A stretch of DNA of 64,000 nt from Moorella humiferrea (GCF_039233145.1 NZ_CP136419.1:2330001-2394000), one strand, 5' to 3'; counted from the stretch's first letter, positions 9,792-18,542 are shown. The notes: a model not told the origin generated them from the sequence alone. Numbers and translations: made by a program.

Positions 9792-11367
9792 CACTAGCGT
9801 TGCATAAAAATTTTTAGCACAGTGCAAGGCAATATATGGAAGGCAGAATATGTTATATAATAACATTAATGGTGTATACAACCATGCATTTTCTTCCTTC
9901 ACTGGCCAAAGGACTTAGGTTATCAGGGGTAGTCCTTATCCACATATTGCCATATAAAGTTGCTTAAAGAACTAAGGGGTCATAAGTTACGTCGTTTAAA
10001 TAATCAGCTTCGCCAGCTAAAACTTGCTTTACTAAATCCTGATAGATGCCTTCATAGTCTATCTTGTGCCGCCCATAAGACCTTCGTTTGGGTTTACGGT
10101 GCAGGCTTTGGACGAAGAAGGTAAAGGGCTCATATAGACAGGTGCGGATTAAACGTTTAATAGTGAGCAATGGTCCTTGATAGCCGGCCTTTAATTGCAG
10201 CATAACCATCAGGCAGTAGGTTATTAGCGCTATGAAGAGCTGGTTTTCTACAGCCTGTTCGCTTTTACCATAAAAATGTTTCACCTGCAGGTGTTGTTTC
10301 ATCCATTTGAAGAAGAGTTCTATCTGCCAGCGCTTACGATAAATCTCGCTTAATTCTTCCGCCGGTAACTCGAAATCATTGGTGACTATAATTACCGGTT
10401 GCCCTTGGGTATCTTCGGTTGTTATCAGCCGTAAAGGGTGCTTCATTTTGGTAACTCCATCTTTGCCAAGGTAAACAAGCTGTTCCTTTTTAACCTTGCT
10501 GTCAGGGTTTACCGGCAACTCGGCGATTATTTCTACCAGAGCATTACCCTTTAAGCGGCTGGCAAAGCGGACGCCTTCTTCACAGTATCTGTCAAACTTC
10601 TTGTAATCGACATAGCCGCGGTCAAAGACGTTTAAGGCTTCTTCTTCCTCTACTACGAGGGTATCCATCTGGGTTTTATCTGCCTTCCGGGCCGGGGTGA
10701 CAATTGCTTTATCAGGTAGAACCTCTTCTTCACAGAACTTTAAGCGCAGGTGGAGTTTTATCCCGCTTTTAGTCCTACGAAACTCGGCCCAGAGGTACTG
10801 GGTAAAACAGAGACTAATGATAGTGGAATCGATGAGGTAAATACGTCCTGCGGTATTTCTTAAGTTTTCAAAGCCGATTTCCCGGCCTATCCGGGTGGTG
10901 AGATGGCTGAATAATAGCCGGATGAATTGCGGCGATAAATCCCTTAAACGGCGCGCTATCTGGGAGAAACTGATACTCTCTAAATTGATAGCCAGGCTAA
11001 ATTGCGGGTCATTGAAGCTATTGCTGATATCCCGCAAGCCATTAAGTTGTTCCAGCTGAGCGAAGGCTATTAGTTTAATGAGTTGAAGGGAATTTAGCTT
11101 CTTAGCGTACTTATCGACCCCCATACCGGCGGTTAACTGCCAAAAATAGTCGTTAGAAACTGGAGCAAACAGTTGATGAAATGTGGATAATGTGGTATCC
11201 TTACCTTGCATTTGGGCCTCCTTATGTTAGAGGTTGGGGCAAGGACTACCCTCAATCTCTAGTATAAGGAGTTTTTTCTTGCAAGGCTAGGTTATTTCAG
11301 GAATTTGGCTGTTTTTTGGGCGTTATTTCCCTTGACAAGTTTATTTTTTCTTTATGCAACGCTAGTG
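9792..11367 (-). mobile_element. IS4-family insertion sequence, copy 1
   Basis: A 1576-bp element is bounded by terminal inverted repeats starting CACTAGCGTTGCATAAA (17 bp perfect). It encodes one 415-aa DDE transposase on the minus strand. As far as can be read it is identical, in reverse orientation, to the element at 12794-14369. Flanks are TTTTGCACT on the left and CGTTTGCTT on the right, so this copy has no matching duplication of its own. Each flank matches, as reverse complement, a flank of the other copy. This is the signature of an inversion by recombination between the two copies. Confidence 0.95.
9964..11211 (-). CDS. IS4-family transposase, copy 1
   Basis: The transposase has 415 aa. 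The DDE triad is visible as Asp128 (LIDSTI), Asp197 (VFDRGY) and Glu298 within the IS4 signature Y-(2)-R-(3)-E-(6)-K (Tyr291, Arg294, Glu298, Lys305; RWQIELFFKWMK). The start ATG follows AGGAGGCCCAA. The reading frame is intact and identical to the second copy, so the element was active recently and may still be. Confidence 0.95.
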   Translation of the reverse strand: MQGKDTTLSTFHQLFAPVSNDYFWQLTAGMGVDKYAKKLNSLQLIKLIAFAQLEQLNGLRDISNSFNDPQFSLAINLESISFSQIARRLRDLSPQFIRLLFSHLTTRIGREIGFENLRNTAGRIYLIDSTIISLCFTQYLWAEFRRTKSGIKLHLRLKFCEEEVLPDKAIVTPARKADKTQMDTLVVEEEEALNVFDRGYVDYKKFDRYCEEGVRFASRLKGNALVEIIAELPVNPDSKVKKEQLVYLGKDGVTKMKHPLRLITTEDTQGQPVIIVTNDFELPAEELSEIYRKRWQIELFFKWMKQHLQVKHFYGKSEQAVENQLFIALITYCLMVMLQLKAGYQGPLLTIKRLIRTCLYEPFTFFVQSLHRKPKRRSYGRHKIDYEGIYQDLVKQVLAGEADYLNDVTYDPLVL

Positions 11368-12057
11368 CGTTTGCTTTTAAATAAAATTATAACCGCCCAG
11401 GAAAGCGAACGCCAGCGTATCGCCCGCGAACTACATGATGAAACAAGCCAGTCCCTATCGGCCCTCCTGGTCGGCCTTAAAACGGCTGCCACCATGGCCG
11501 GCCAAAAGGAGGAAGGAGTGGAGAATATTTTGGAGGAGTTAAAGGAAGGCGTTAACCAGGCCTTAAAGGAACTCCACCGTATTATTTATGACCTGCGCCC
11601 CAGTTTACTTGATGACCTGGGGCTCATTCCGGCCCTTCGCTGGTATTTGGAAACGAAACTAAAGCCTACCGGTATCTGCCTAAACTTTAATATTGGAGGA
11701 AATCCCGGGCGCCTACCGGCGGAAATAGAGATAGCTATTTTCCGGATTACCCAGGAGGCCGTTACCAATATTATTAAATACGCTTCTGCGCGGCAGGTTG
11801 CCGTAGAATTGCATTTCTTTCAAGATGAGATTAAGCTTCAGGTTAAAGATGACGGTTGCGGCTTTGATATGGAGGCGGTGATGAATCCACGGAATGCACG
11901 CAGACCTCTAGGGATCCTGGGCATGAAAGAAAGGGCAAGATTGCTGGGGGGAGACCTGGAAGTGCGGACCGCCGCCGGGCAGGGTACGGAAATCAACGTA
12001 ACCTTACCTGTTAGCAAGGAGGAAGGTTATAATGGCCATCAAGGTTTTGATTGTTGA
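11305..12057 (+). pseudogene. NarX-type histidine kinase, C-terminal half (inverted fragment)
   Basis: From 11368 on, this is the catalytic half of the module 1 sensor kinase: HisKA_3 dimerisation motif ARELHDETSQSL, then an HATPase region with NIIKYASA, DDGCGFD and a closing LGILGMKERARLLGG. The open frame begins upstream inside the IS, at TTG 11305, which adds a hydrophobic 21-residue stretch (MAVFWALFPLTSLFF and on) fused in frame. Joining the N-terminal half (15110 down to 14370) to base 11377 restores one frame of 473 codons, the same length as the paralogue at 46249-47670. It was separated by IS insertion and then flipped. It still overlaps the regulator gene by 26 bp. Confidence 0.9.
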
Positions 12058-12679
12058 TGATCATACCCTCTTTAGGGCCGGCCTGAAGGCATTGCTGTCT
12101 TTCCAGGAAGATATCCGGGTAATAGGGGAGGCAGGTAACGGCGAAGAAGCTTTAAAATTAATTCGTTGCTTAAATCCGGATGTCGTGTTGCTGGATATTG
12201 CCATGCCAGGCCTTGACGGCCTGGCCGTAACCCGCCAGATTAAAGATTACAATGAAGGGATAAAAGTATTAATCCTGACCCAGCATGAAAACAGGGAGTA
12301 TTTGCTTCCGGCACTAAAAATGGGCGCTTCCGGTTACGTGTTGAAGAGGGCGGCTGCCGACGAGCTGGTAGCTGCCATCCGCTCCCTCTATGCCGGCAAG
12401 GCCTTCCTGGACCCCGCCATAACGGAAACGGTCCTGGCCGACTACCGTTATGGCGGGATGATGGAAGAGACAGATGAACTTGATACCCTGACAGAACGGG
12501 AGCGGGAAATCTTGATTCTGCTGGCCCAGGGCCGTACTAACCGGGAAATTGCCGGATTGCTGCATATCAGCAGTAAGACTGTAGATTTTCACCGCACCAA
12601 TCTAATGCGTAAACTTAATTTGCATAACCGCATCGAGTTAACTAAATATGCCTGGCGCCGTGGCCTGGTAAAACCTTAA
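12032..12679 (+). CDS. NarL/FixJ-type response regulator (module 1)
   Basis: This 215-aa regulator has a receiver domain (Asp9/Asp10, phospho-acceptor Asp55 in LLDIAMPG) and a C-terminal LuxR-type helix-turn-helix with LTEREREILILLAQGRTNREIA. ATG 12032 follows GGAGGAAGG within the end of the kinase frame, so the pair was coupled. The gene is intact but lies in the inverted segment, pointing away from the molybdoenzyme operon it most likely controls. Since its kinase is broken, phosphorylation would need another kinase, such as the one of the second module. Ancestrally it preceded the Fe-S gene, as its paralogue at 45549-46229 does. Confidence 0.9.
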   Translation: MAIKVLIVDDHTLFRAGLKALLSFQEDIRVIGEAGNGEEALKLIRCLNPDVVLLDIAMPGLDGLAVTRQIKDYNEGIKVLILTQHENREYLLPALKMGASGYVLKRAAADELVAAIRSLYAGKAFLDPAITETVLADYRYGGMMEETDELDTLTEREREILILLAQGRTNREIAGLLHISSKTVDFHRTNLMRKLNLHNRIELTKYAWRRGLVKP

Positions 12680-12687
12680 AACCAAAC

Positions 12688-12733
12688 CAGGGTATTTACC
12701 TGATGTAAATTCAGGGTTTTTACCTAAGTAAAA
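12688..12733. repeat. two tandem imperfect 22-bp repeats after the regulator gene
   Basis: Two copies beginning CAGGGT and containing TTTACCT start at 12688 and 12712, 24 bp apart. The first includes the palindrome CCTGA-7-TCAGG. They lie between the regulator stop and its terminator. In the pre-inversion order this is just upstream of the molybdoenzyme operon, so they could be regulator sites. The function is a guess. Confidence 0.4.
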
Positions 12734-12776
12734 GCCGGTCTCTTGGGAAGTTAGAAGGAGACGCGGCTTTTTTTAT
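12731..12776 (+). terminator. terminator of the module 1 regulator
   Basis: An imperfect stem GCCGGTCTC/GGAGACGCGGC is followed by seven Ts. Confidence 0.65.
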
Positions 12777-12793
12777 AATTTATTAGTGCAAAA

Positions 12794-14369
12794 CACTAGC
12801 GTTGCATAAAGAAAAAATAAACTTGTCAAGGGAAATAACGCCCAAAAAACAGCCAAATTCCTGAAATAACCTAGCCTTGCAAGAAAAAACTCCTTATACT
12901 AGAGATTGAGGGTAGTCCTTGCCCCAACCTCTAACATAAGGAGGCCCAAATGCAAGGTAAGGATACCACATTATCCACATTTCATCAACTGTTTGCTCCA
13001 GTTTCTAACGACTATTTTTGGCAGTTAACCGCCGGTATGGGGGTCGATAAGTACGCTAAGAAGCTAAATTCCCTTCAACTCATTAAACTAATAGCCTTCG
13101 CTCAGCTGGAACAACTTAATGGCTTGCGGGATATCAGCAATAGCTTCAATGACCCGCAATTTAGCCTGGCTATCAATTTAGAGAGTATCAGTTTCTCCCA
13201 GATAGCGCGCCGTTTAAGGGATTTATCGCCGCAATTCATCCGGCTATTATTCAGCCATCTCACCACCCGGATAGGCCGGGAAATCGGCTTTGAAAACTTA
13301 AGAAATACCGCAGGACGTATTTACCTCATCGATTCCACTATCATTAGTCTCTGTTTTACCCAGTACCTCTGGGCCGAGTTTCGTAGGACTAAAAGCGGGA
13401 TAAAACTCCACCTGCGCTTAAAGTTCTGTGAAGAAGAGGTTCTACCTGATAAAGCAATTGTCACCCCGGCCCGGAAGGCAGATAAAACCCAGATGGATAC
13501 CCTCGTAGTAGAGGAAGAAGAAGCCTTAAACGTCTTTGACCGCGGCTATGTCGATTACAAGAAGTTTGACAGATACTGTGAAGAAGGCGTCCGCTTTGCC
13601 AGCCGCTTAAAGGGTAATGCTCTGGTAGAAATAATCGCCGAGTTGCCGGTAAACCCTGACAGCAAGGTTAAAAAGGAACAGCTTGTTTACCTTGGCAAAG
13701 ATGGAGTTACCAAAATGAAGCACCCTTTACGGCTGATAACAACCGAAGATACCCAAGGGCAACCGGTAATTATAGTCACCAATGATTTCGAGTTACCGGC
13801 GGAAGAATTAAGCGAGATTTATCGTAAGCGCTGGCAGATAGAACTCTTCTTCAAATGGATGAAACAACACCTGCAGGTGAAACATTTTTATGGTAAAAGC
13901 GAACAGGCTGTAGAAAACCAGCTCTTCATAGCGCTAATAACCTACTGCCTGATGGTTATGCTGCAATTAAAGGCCGGCTATCAAGGACCATTGCTCACTA
14001 TTAAACGTTTAATCCGCACCTGTCTATATGAGCCCTTTACCTTCTTCGTCCAAAGCCTGCACCGTAAACCCAAACGAAGGTCTTATGGGCGGCACAAGAT
14101 AGACTATGAAGGCATCTATCAGGATTTAGTAAAGCAAGTTTTAGCTGGCGAAGCTGATTATTTAAACGACGTAACTTATGACCCCTTAGTTCTTTAAGCA
14201 ACTTTATATGGCAATATGTGGATAAGGACTACCCCTGATAACCTAAGTCCTTTGGCCAGTGAAGGAAGAAAATGCATGGTTGTATACACCATTAATGTTA
14301 TTATATAACATATTCTGCCTTCCATATATTGCCTTGCACTGTGCTAAAAATTTTTATGCAACGCTAGTG
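12794..14369 (+). mobile_element. IS4-family insertion sequence, copy 2
   Basis: This is the second 1576-bp copy, opposite in orientation to copy 1, with the same 17-bp terminal repeats CACTAGCGTTGCATAAA. Left flank is AGTGCAAAA, right flank AAGCAAACG. Its right end lies inside the kinase gene: the terminal repeat supplies a His codon and the TAG that ends the N-terminal fragment. Confidence 0.95.
12950..14197 (+). CDS. IS4-family transposase, copy 2
   Basis: This is the same 415-aa transposase as at 9964-11211, with intact DDE residues (Asp128, Asp197, Glu298) and the YREK signature. ATG follows AGGAGGCCCAA. Confidence 0.95.
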   Translation: MQGKDTTLSTFHQLFAPVSNDYFWQLTAGMGVDKYAKKLNSLQLIKLIAFAQLEQLNGLRDISNSFNDPQFSLAINLESISFSQIARRLRDLSPQFIRLLFSHLTTRIGREIGFENLRNTAGRIYLIDSTIISLCFTQYLWAEFRRTKSGIKLHLRLKFCEEEVLPDKAIVTPARKADKTQMDTLVVEEEEALNVFDRGYVDYKKFDRYCEEGVRFASRLKGNALVEIIAELPVNPDSKVKKEQLVYLGKDGVTKMKHPLRLITTEDTQGQPVIIVTNDFELPAEELSEIYRKRWQIELFFKWMKQHLQVKHFYGKSEQAVENQLFIALITYCLMVMLQLKAGYQGPLLTIKRLIRTCLYEPFTFFVQSLHRKPKRRSYGRHKIDYEGIYQDLVKQVLAGEADYLNDVTYDPLVL

Positions 14370-15110
14370 AAGCAAACGGTAATTAGCCTCGGAAGTTCTC
14401 AGGCCGTCTATGCTTTCCTTTAACCGGCTGGACATCTCATTAAAACATACAGCCAGTTCCCCTAATTCATCATTACCCGCTACTTTAATCGTTTCTCCCA
14501 GGTAACCCTCCCCCAGGCGACGCAGGGAAAGGGTCAATTTCTCCAGGGGTTTAAGAATCCGCCGACTTAAAAATGAAGCCACCACCAGCGCTGTTAACAT
14601 GCCGATTATCGTTAATAAAATTACGGTCCTGGCCAATTTACCGGTGGCCTGCCGAACTTCCTGCTGGCTAAAACCTATATGCAGTTCGGCATCAAGGCCA
14701 TCAAGTATTTTGTACCCCACATCCCGAATAAGTCCCTGTTCGCTGTCCAAAATCCGCATGCTGGAACGTTCCCCGGGAGGTACCGGGTTAATATTAATAA
14801 GGCCGGCGGGAAAACCTTTAGGGAATGTATGAATGACCATCCCGGAGGGCAGACCGGTTACAAATGCATAAATGTTATTAGGGTTCATACGTACAACCGC
14901 TTCCAACATGCGTTGGACCACCAGAACGTCCCCATCCAACAATGGATTGGCAATATCTTCAGCTACTACCTGCACCAGAGAAAGTTCTTTATCTGCCACC
15001 TGATTATTTAGAGCCCTTTCAATCACCTGACGGGTACCTAAGACCATCAACAGTCCTAAAAAAACAACTATCCCAAAAACCGTCAGCAAAATTTTAGTTC
15101 GTAAACGCAA
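14364..15110 (-). pseudogene. NarX-type histidine kinase, N-terminal half (IS-truncated)
   Basis: This is the sensory half of the module 1 kinase. Transmembrane segment 1 (about residues 6-26), an extracytoplasmic sensor region (about 27-160), transmembrane segment 2 (about 161-183) and a HAMP linker (about 184-240) are visible. Translation runs into the IS: after ...EANYRLL the terminal repeat gives His and a TAG. The catalytic domains are missing here and are found at 11368-12057. Without dimerisation and ATPase domains the product cannot signal by phosphotransfer. The gene starts 25 bp after the PhnD-like lipoprotein gene, so the two were one operon. Confidence 0.92.
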
Positions 15111-15135
15111 TGTTTAAAACCCCCGACCGACTACT

Positions 15136-16062
15136 TTACTTTAATAAACCGAACTGTTCGGCCCATCGCCGCAACTCACTATACTCTTCATTACTTGTGG
15201 GCATAAAACCATTGGGCATTTCTGATTGATCCCAGTTGTACAGCATATCGCGTTCTTTACCCTGGGGGTCAAAAGCCAGAAGGGCATCCCGGATCTTTCT
15301 TATTACCTCCGGCTGGATATTAGCGTTAACGGCAATGCCACTGCTAGGGTAATATTTGGATTGGGCTACGATCCGGACGAGGCCCCGGCCGGCCAGGAAA
15401 CGACCCAAAGTGTCCTGGATGGCACCGGCATCAAACTCTCCACTCATGACGGCGTTGGCCACTTCAGCATGGGAGGTCAGGTAATCATAACGGGAAAATT
15501 GCTCCAGAGAAATTCCTGCTTCGGCAAGCATGATCCTGGCAATTAAATTACCCTGGGTGGAGTTGCGGGCGCCAAAGGCAAAACTATGGCCGGGCAGGTC
15601 GGCCAAATTGTAAATATCGCTCGATGGTCTGGTAATAATCAAAGATTGATAAAGGCCGTCATTGGCACAGCGCCCCCGAACAATTAACTCCACTCCATAC
15701 TTTTCATGGGCCTGGAGGTAACTCACCGTTCCCACCGCAGCTATCTGGACGACACCTGCTCCCAATTCTTCAACTATGCTTCTGTTTTTAGGGGTTACAT
15801 GCAACTTGAACTTATACCCTGTTTGACTTTCCAAATAACGGAGAAAGGGAACGTACATTTTTACGTCCTCTTTAATCTCCAGGCGGCGATCAAAGCCGAA
15901 ATATATCGTTTCCGGGTCCCGGGAAACCGGTTGCTCAACTATTTTTTCAGTATTGGCCTGGATAGACGTTAGGTTTATCCTGGCCACCTCTTCCTGTCCG
16001 CAGCCTGTAATCAGGAGAAAGGTTAACATAGTTAAAATCATACCTGCCATTAATTTTTTCAT
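15136..16062 (-). CDS. PhnD-like solute-binding lipoprotein (module 1)
   Basis: This 308-aa lipoprotein of the phosphate/phosphonate-binding PhnD family has a lipobox LLITGC after a short signal peptide. ATG 16062 is chosen because it puts MKKLMAGM directly before the hydrophobic core; the frame is open further upstream to 16158. The body shows typical family phrases such as YFGFDRRLEI, VGTVSYLQAHEKYGV and SGEFDAGAIQDT. Such proteins next to a kinase and regulator act as ligand-presenting co-sensors, as for AioX (arsenite) in arsenite oxidation, and TtrS carries a similar domain fused to a kinase. It would deliver the signal for the now-broken kinase. The ligand is unknown. Confidence 0.88.
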   Translation of the reverse strand: MKKLMAGMILTMLTFLLITGCGQEEVARINLTSIQANTEKIVEQPVSRDPETIYFGFDRRLEIKEDVKMYVPFLRYLESQTGYKFKLHVTPKNRSIVEELGAGVVQIAAVGTVSYLQAHEKYGVELIVRGRCANDGLYQSLIITRPSSDIYNLADLPGHSFAFGARNSTQGNLIARIMLAEAGISLEQFSRYDYLTSHAEVANAVMSGEFDAGAIQDTLGRFLAGRGLVRIVAQSKYYPSSGIAVNANIQPEVIRKIRDALLAFDPQGKERDMLYNWDQSEMPNGFMPTSNEEYSELRRWAEQFGLLK

Positions 16063-16176
16063 GGACACACCCCGCATTAAAAAATAATGGCATTGAAACG
16101 CTACAAAAAGCTTCAACGCCATTATTGAAGATTCCTGCCCTTTTCTTTTACATGCCATAAATTACATTTTAATATC

Positions 16177-16761
16177 TCAAAAACCATACTTTCCTGTTAA
16201 CAATACGGTTATTATTATGGCCAGGGCGCTGAGAATCACACCGGCTAAAGTATTCCTTTGACTCCTGCTGTACTCATGTAATTCTTGATGCAGTAAATTG
16301 AATTTTTCCTCCAACCTGTTATACGCTTCTTTCATTTCATCACGTAATAGGTTTAACTTGCCTTCCAAGCCGTTAAGATCTTCCTTCGTCTCCCGGTTCA
16401 GTTTGTCGAGCTCTTCTTTCATCTCGCGGCTCGACTTGTCAACCTCCGCCTTCGTCTCCTGCCGCACTCTTTCAAGTTCTTCTTTTAGCTCACGGTTCGA
16501 CCTGTCAATCTCTGCTTTCGTCTCCTGCCGCAGTTTGTTAAGATCTTCTTTCATCTCCTGGCGTAAATTATCTATTCTTTGGTCCAGGGTTGCTATTTTT
16601 CCCTCTAAACTATCTTTAAGGCCATCAATACGTTGGGATAAATTATCTATCCGCAAGGAGAGGTTATCCGTACGCTGGGCCAAATGATAATAACAAAATT
16701 CCGAAGCCGCAGCAATCTCTTTCCGAGCGCCTTCTATTATTTCTTTTTCCGACATGGCCAT
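16177..16761 (-). CDS. coiled-coil protein with C-terminal membrane anchor
   Basis: This 194-aa protein has no recognised enzymatic domain. After a short N-terminus, residues 30-68 follow a 7-residue pattern (NLSLRID, NLSQRID and on). From about residue 67 the pattern switches to six 11-residue repeats (RQEMKEDLNKL, RQETKAEIDRS, NRELKEELERV, RQETKAEVDKS, SREMKEELDKL, NRETKEDLNGL). A single transmembrane segment (about 171-192) ends the chain, so the rod should face the cytoplasm as a tail-anchored protein. The repeats are also visible at DNA level as 33/66-bp units. ATG 16761 follows AAAGGAGAGG; 16755 is also possible. Role unknown. Confidence 0.7.
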   Translation of the reverse strand: MAMSEKEIIEGARKEIAAASEFCYYHLAQRTDNLSLRIDNLSQRIDGLKDSLEGKIATLDQRIDNLRQEMKEDLNKLRQETKAEIDRSNRELKEELERVRQETKAEVDKSSREMKEELDKLNRETKEDLNGLEGKLNLLRDEMKEAYNRLEEKFNLLHQELHEYSRSQRNTLAGVILSALAIIITVLLTGKYGF

Positions 16762-16854
16762 CCCCTTCCCCTCTCCTTTCTGCCAATATTTTAACACTTC
16801 CCGGAGGGGCCAACAAGTAAAACTTACCTGTCTATTCCCCTACGATGTAATAGC

Positions 16855-16881
16855 AAAAGGGAGGCTTGCGGCCTCCCTTTT
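16855..16881 (-). terminator. terminator of the Acr3 gene
   Basis: An 11-bp perfect stem AAAAGGGAGGC/GCCTCCCTTTT with a five-base loop lies just after the acr3 stop codon. Confidence 0.85.
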
Positions 16882-16907
16882 CCCGTCCGATTTCCCGCCT
16901 TTCCTGC

Positions 16908-17981
16908 TTACTTCCTGCTCGGTACCGCTCCATAATACCGCCGCTGGAAGCTTAAGGCCACGTTCACCAGGCCGATCATTACCGGTACTTCAATAAGAGG
17001 ACCGATGACAGCCGCGAAGGCCTGTCCGGAATTGATGCCGAAGACGGCTACGGCCACGGCGATGGCCAGCTCAAAGTTGTTGCTGGCGGCGGTAAAGGAA
17101 AGGGTTGTTGTCTGTTCGTAATTTACACCCAGGCGCATGCTGAGGAAAAAGGAAATTAAGAACATGAGGACAAAGTAACAAATCAAGGGAATGGCGACCC
17201 TTACCACATCCATGGGTAGGGAAACGATATACTGGCCCTTAAGGGAAAACATAACCACAATAGTAAACAATAGAGCAATCAGGGCCAGGGGACTGATCTT
17301 AGGGACAAAGGTCTTCTCGTACCATTCTTTGCCCCGGGCAGGCATCAGGGTGAAGCGGGTGATTACGCCGGCCAGGAAGGGGATACCCAGGTAAATGGCC
17401 ACGCTGGTCGCCACCTCGCCGATGGAGACATGGACTTTCATCCCCTGAAAGCCCAGCCACGCCGGCAGCAAGGTAATGAAAATATAGGCATAAATTGAAT
17501 AAAAAATAACCTGAAAGATGGAGTTCAGGGCCACCAGGGCGGCGGCGTACTCGGCATCACCCCGGGCCAGGCTGTTCCAGACGATGACCATGGCGATGCA
17601 GCGCGCCAGGCCGATTAATATGAGGCCGGCCATGTATTCCGGGTAATTGTGCAAAAAGATGATGGCCAGGATAAACATCAGGATGGGACCGATAATCCAG
17701 TTCTGGATAAGGGATAAGGCCATTACTTTACCGTTGCGGAACACCTTACCCAGTTCCTCGTATTTCACTTTGGCCAGGGGCGGGTACATCATGACGATCA
17801 GGCCGATGGCGATGGGAATTGAGGTTGTACCGACCGACATCTTATTCAGGGCATCCGCCACCCCGGGCACAAGATAACCCAGGGATACACCGAAGGCCAT
17901 GGCCAGGAAGATCCACAGGGTCAAAAAGCGGTCCAGCAGGGATAACCTGGCCACAGGTTGACTGTTGTCTGCAGTTGCCAT
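16908..17981 (-). CDS. acr3: Acr3-family arsenite efflux permease
   Basis: This 357-aa membrane protein with about ten hydrophobic segments is of the ACR3 (bile acid/Na symporter-like) class and exports As(III). Typical phrases are [16 protein letters not shown], which holds the conserved functional cysteine, and [21 protein letters not shown] near the C-terminus. It lies 109 bp downstream of an arsR gene on the same strand and has its own terminator, so arsR-acr3 is the transcription unit. Induction by arsenite is expected through the CVC-type ArsR. ArsC is encoded 13 kb away (30808-31236), so reduction and export are separate units here. Confidence 0.93.
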   Translation of the reverse strand: MATADNSQPVARLSLLDRFLTLWIFLAMAFGVSLGYLVPGVADALNKMSVGTTSIPIAIGLIVMMYPPLAKVKYEELGKVFRNGKVMALSLIQNWIIGPILMFILAIIFLHNYPEYMAGLILIGLARCIAMVIVWNSLARGDAEYAAALVALNSIFQVIFYSIYAYIFITLLPAWLGFQGMKVHVSIGEVATSVAIYLGIPFLAGVITRFTLMPARGKEWYEKTFVPKISPLALIALLFTIVVMFSLKGQYIVSLPMDVVRVAIPLICYFVLMFLISFFLSMRLGVNYEQTTTLSFTAASNNFELAIAVAVAVFGINSGQAFAAVIGPLIEVPVMIGLVNVALSFQRRYYGAVPSRK

Positions 17982-18090
17982 TAACTATAAACCTCCTCGC
18001 CGGTCTTTCTCTGTTACATTACGCCAACATTCCTCTTTATTGCCTTTGTTGTGCCTTCCGGGCGGAAACGCTTCTTCGCACCAACAATTC

Positions 18091-18480
18091 CTAACCATCC
18101 CTCTCCTTACTACCCATCTTCCGGAGGGGACGACAGGCAACCTTGGGATTTTCCAATAGCTGTTGCAGCTTTTCATAGTCGGCAGCAAACTCCTCTTTGT
18201 CTCCCAGGGGTACCTCCAGATAGGCCAGCCATCCCTGGAGAACCGCGGCTAATTTTTCTTTATTGAGGTGGTAGAACACCCACTGGCTCACTTTTTCCTC
18301 CCAAACCAGGTTCGCTTCTTTCAGGACCCGCAGGTGCTGGGAGATGGCCGGCTGGGTGATGCCCAGGATCTCTTCCAGCTCGCAGACGCACAGCTCCTCT
18401 TCGGCCAATAAGGCGATAATCCTGAGACGCAGGTGCTGGCCCAAAGCTTTAAAGGCCTTTTCCCATTCCTTTAATGTCAC
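18091..18480 (-). CDS. arsR: ArsR-family metalloregulator
   Basis: This 129-aa winged-helix repressor has an As(III)-binding motif ELCVCEL (Cys31, Cys33) in helix 3 and the DNA-recognition region GITQPAISQHLRVLKEANLV. GTG 18480 is preferred; the upstream GTG 18489 lies within the AGGAGGTG site. It precedes acr3 on the same strand and diverges from an MFS exporter gene. A good promoter is seen at 18514-18542. It most likely represses its own operon until arsenite binds. Confidence 0.92.
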   Translation of the reverse strand: MTLKEWEKAFKALGQHLRLRIIALLAEEELCVCELEEILGITQPAISQHLRVLKEANLVWEEKVSQWVFYHLNKEKLAAVLQGWLAYLEVPLGDKEEFAADYEKLQQLLENPKVACRPLRKMGSKERDG

Positions 18481-18513
18481 CCCCTTCACCTCCTTATATA
18501 AGTCATTAATTAT

Positions 18514-18542
18514 ATAATATTGAAGTTCAGGGACTTTGTCAA
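18514..18542 (-). promoter_or_regulatory. promoter of arsR-acr3
   Basis: TTGACA (18542-18537) and TATTAT (18519-18514) are separated by 17 bp. The AT-rich stretch ATATAATATTGAA overlapping the -10 could hold the ArsR operator. Confidence 0.75.

Larger units (their letters stand above)
11368..12793. other. inverted 1426-bp chromosomal segment between the two IS copies
   Basis: The segment carries the C-terminal half of the kinase and the whole response regulator, with its terminator. Its left edge CGTTTGCTT is the reverse complement of the bases right of copy 2 (14370-14378), and its right edge AGTGCAAAA is the reverse complement of the bases left of copy 1 (9783-9791). Turning it round restores both target duplications, one continuous kinase frame, and the gene order found in the intact module at 40-48.6 kb. 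Confidence 0.92.

Noticed and set aside
11332-11360. Complete outward promoter at the IS end
   Set aside because: TTGACA is present, but at 15-18 bp spacing only TGCAAC, ATGCAA or TATGCA is found, with no good -10. Kept only as a possible -35.
12785-12800. Assembly chimera as the reason for the mismatched IS flanks
   Set aside because: Random misassembly would not give perfectly exchanged 9-bp flanks and an in-frame kinase of the same length as its paralogue.
9792-14369. Composite transposon carrying a kinase and regulator as cargo
   Set aside because: The cargo is the other half of a host kinase gene plus its regulator, and the target duplications are exchanged between the copies. Inversion between two separate insertions explains everything; outer flanks do not form a duplication.
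16298-16687. CRISPR-like array from the regular 33-bp DNA repeats
   Set aside because: The repeats are in-frame coding units of the coiled-coil gene with no unique spacers. No CRISPR array or cas gene was seen.
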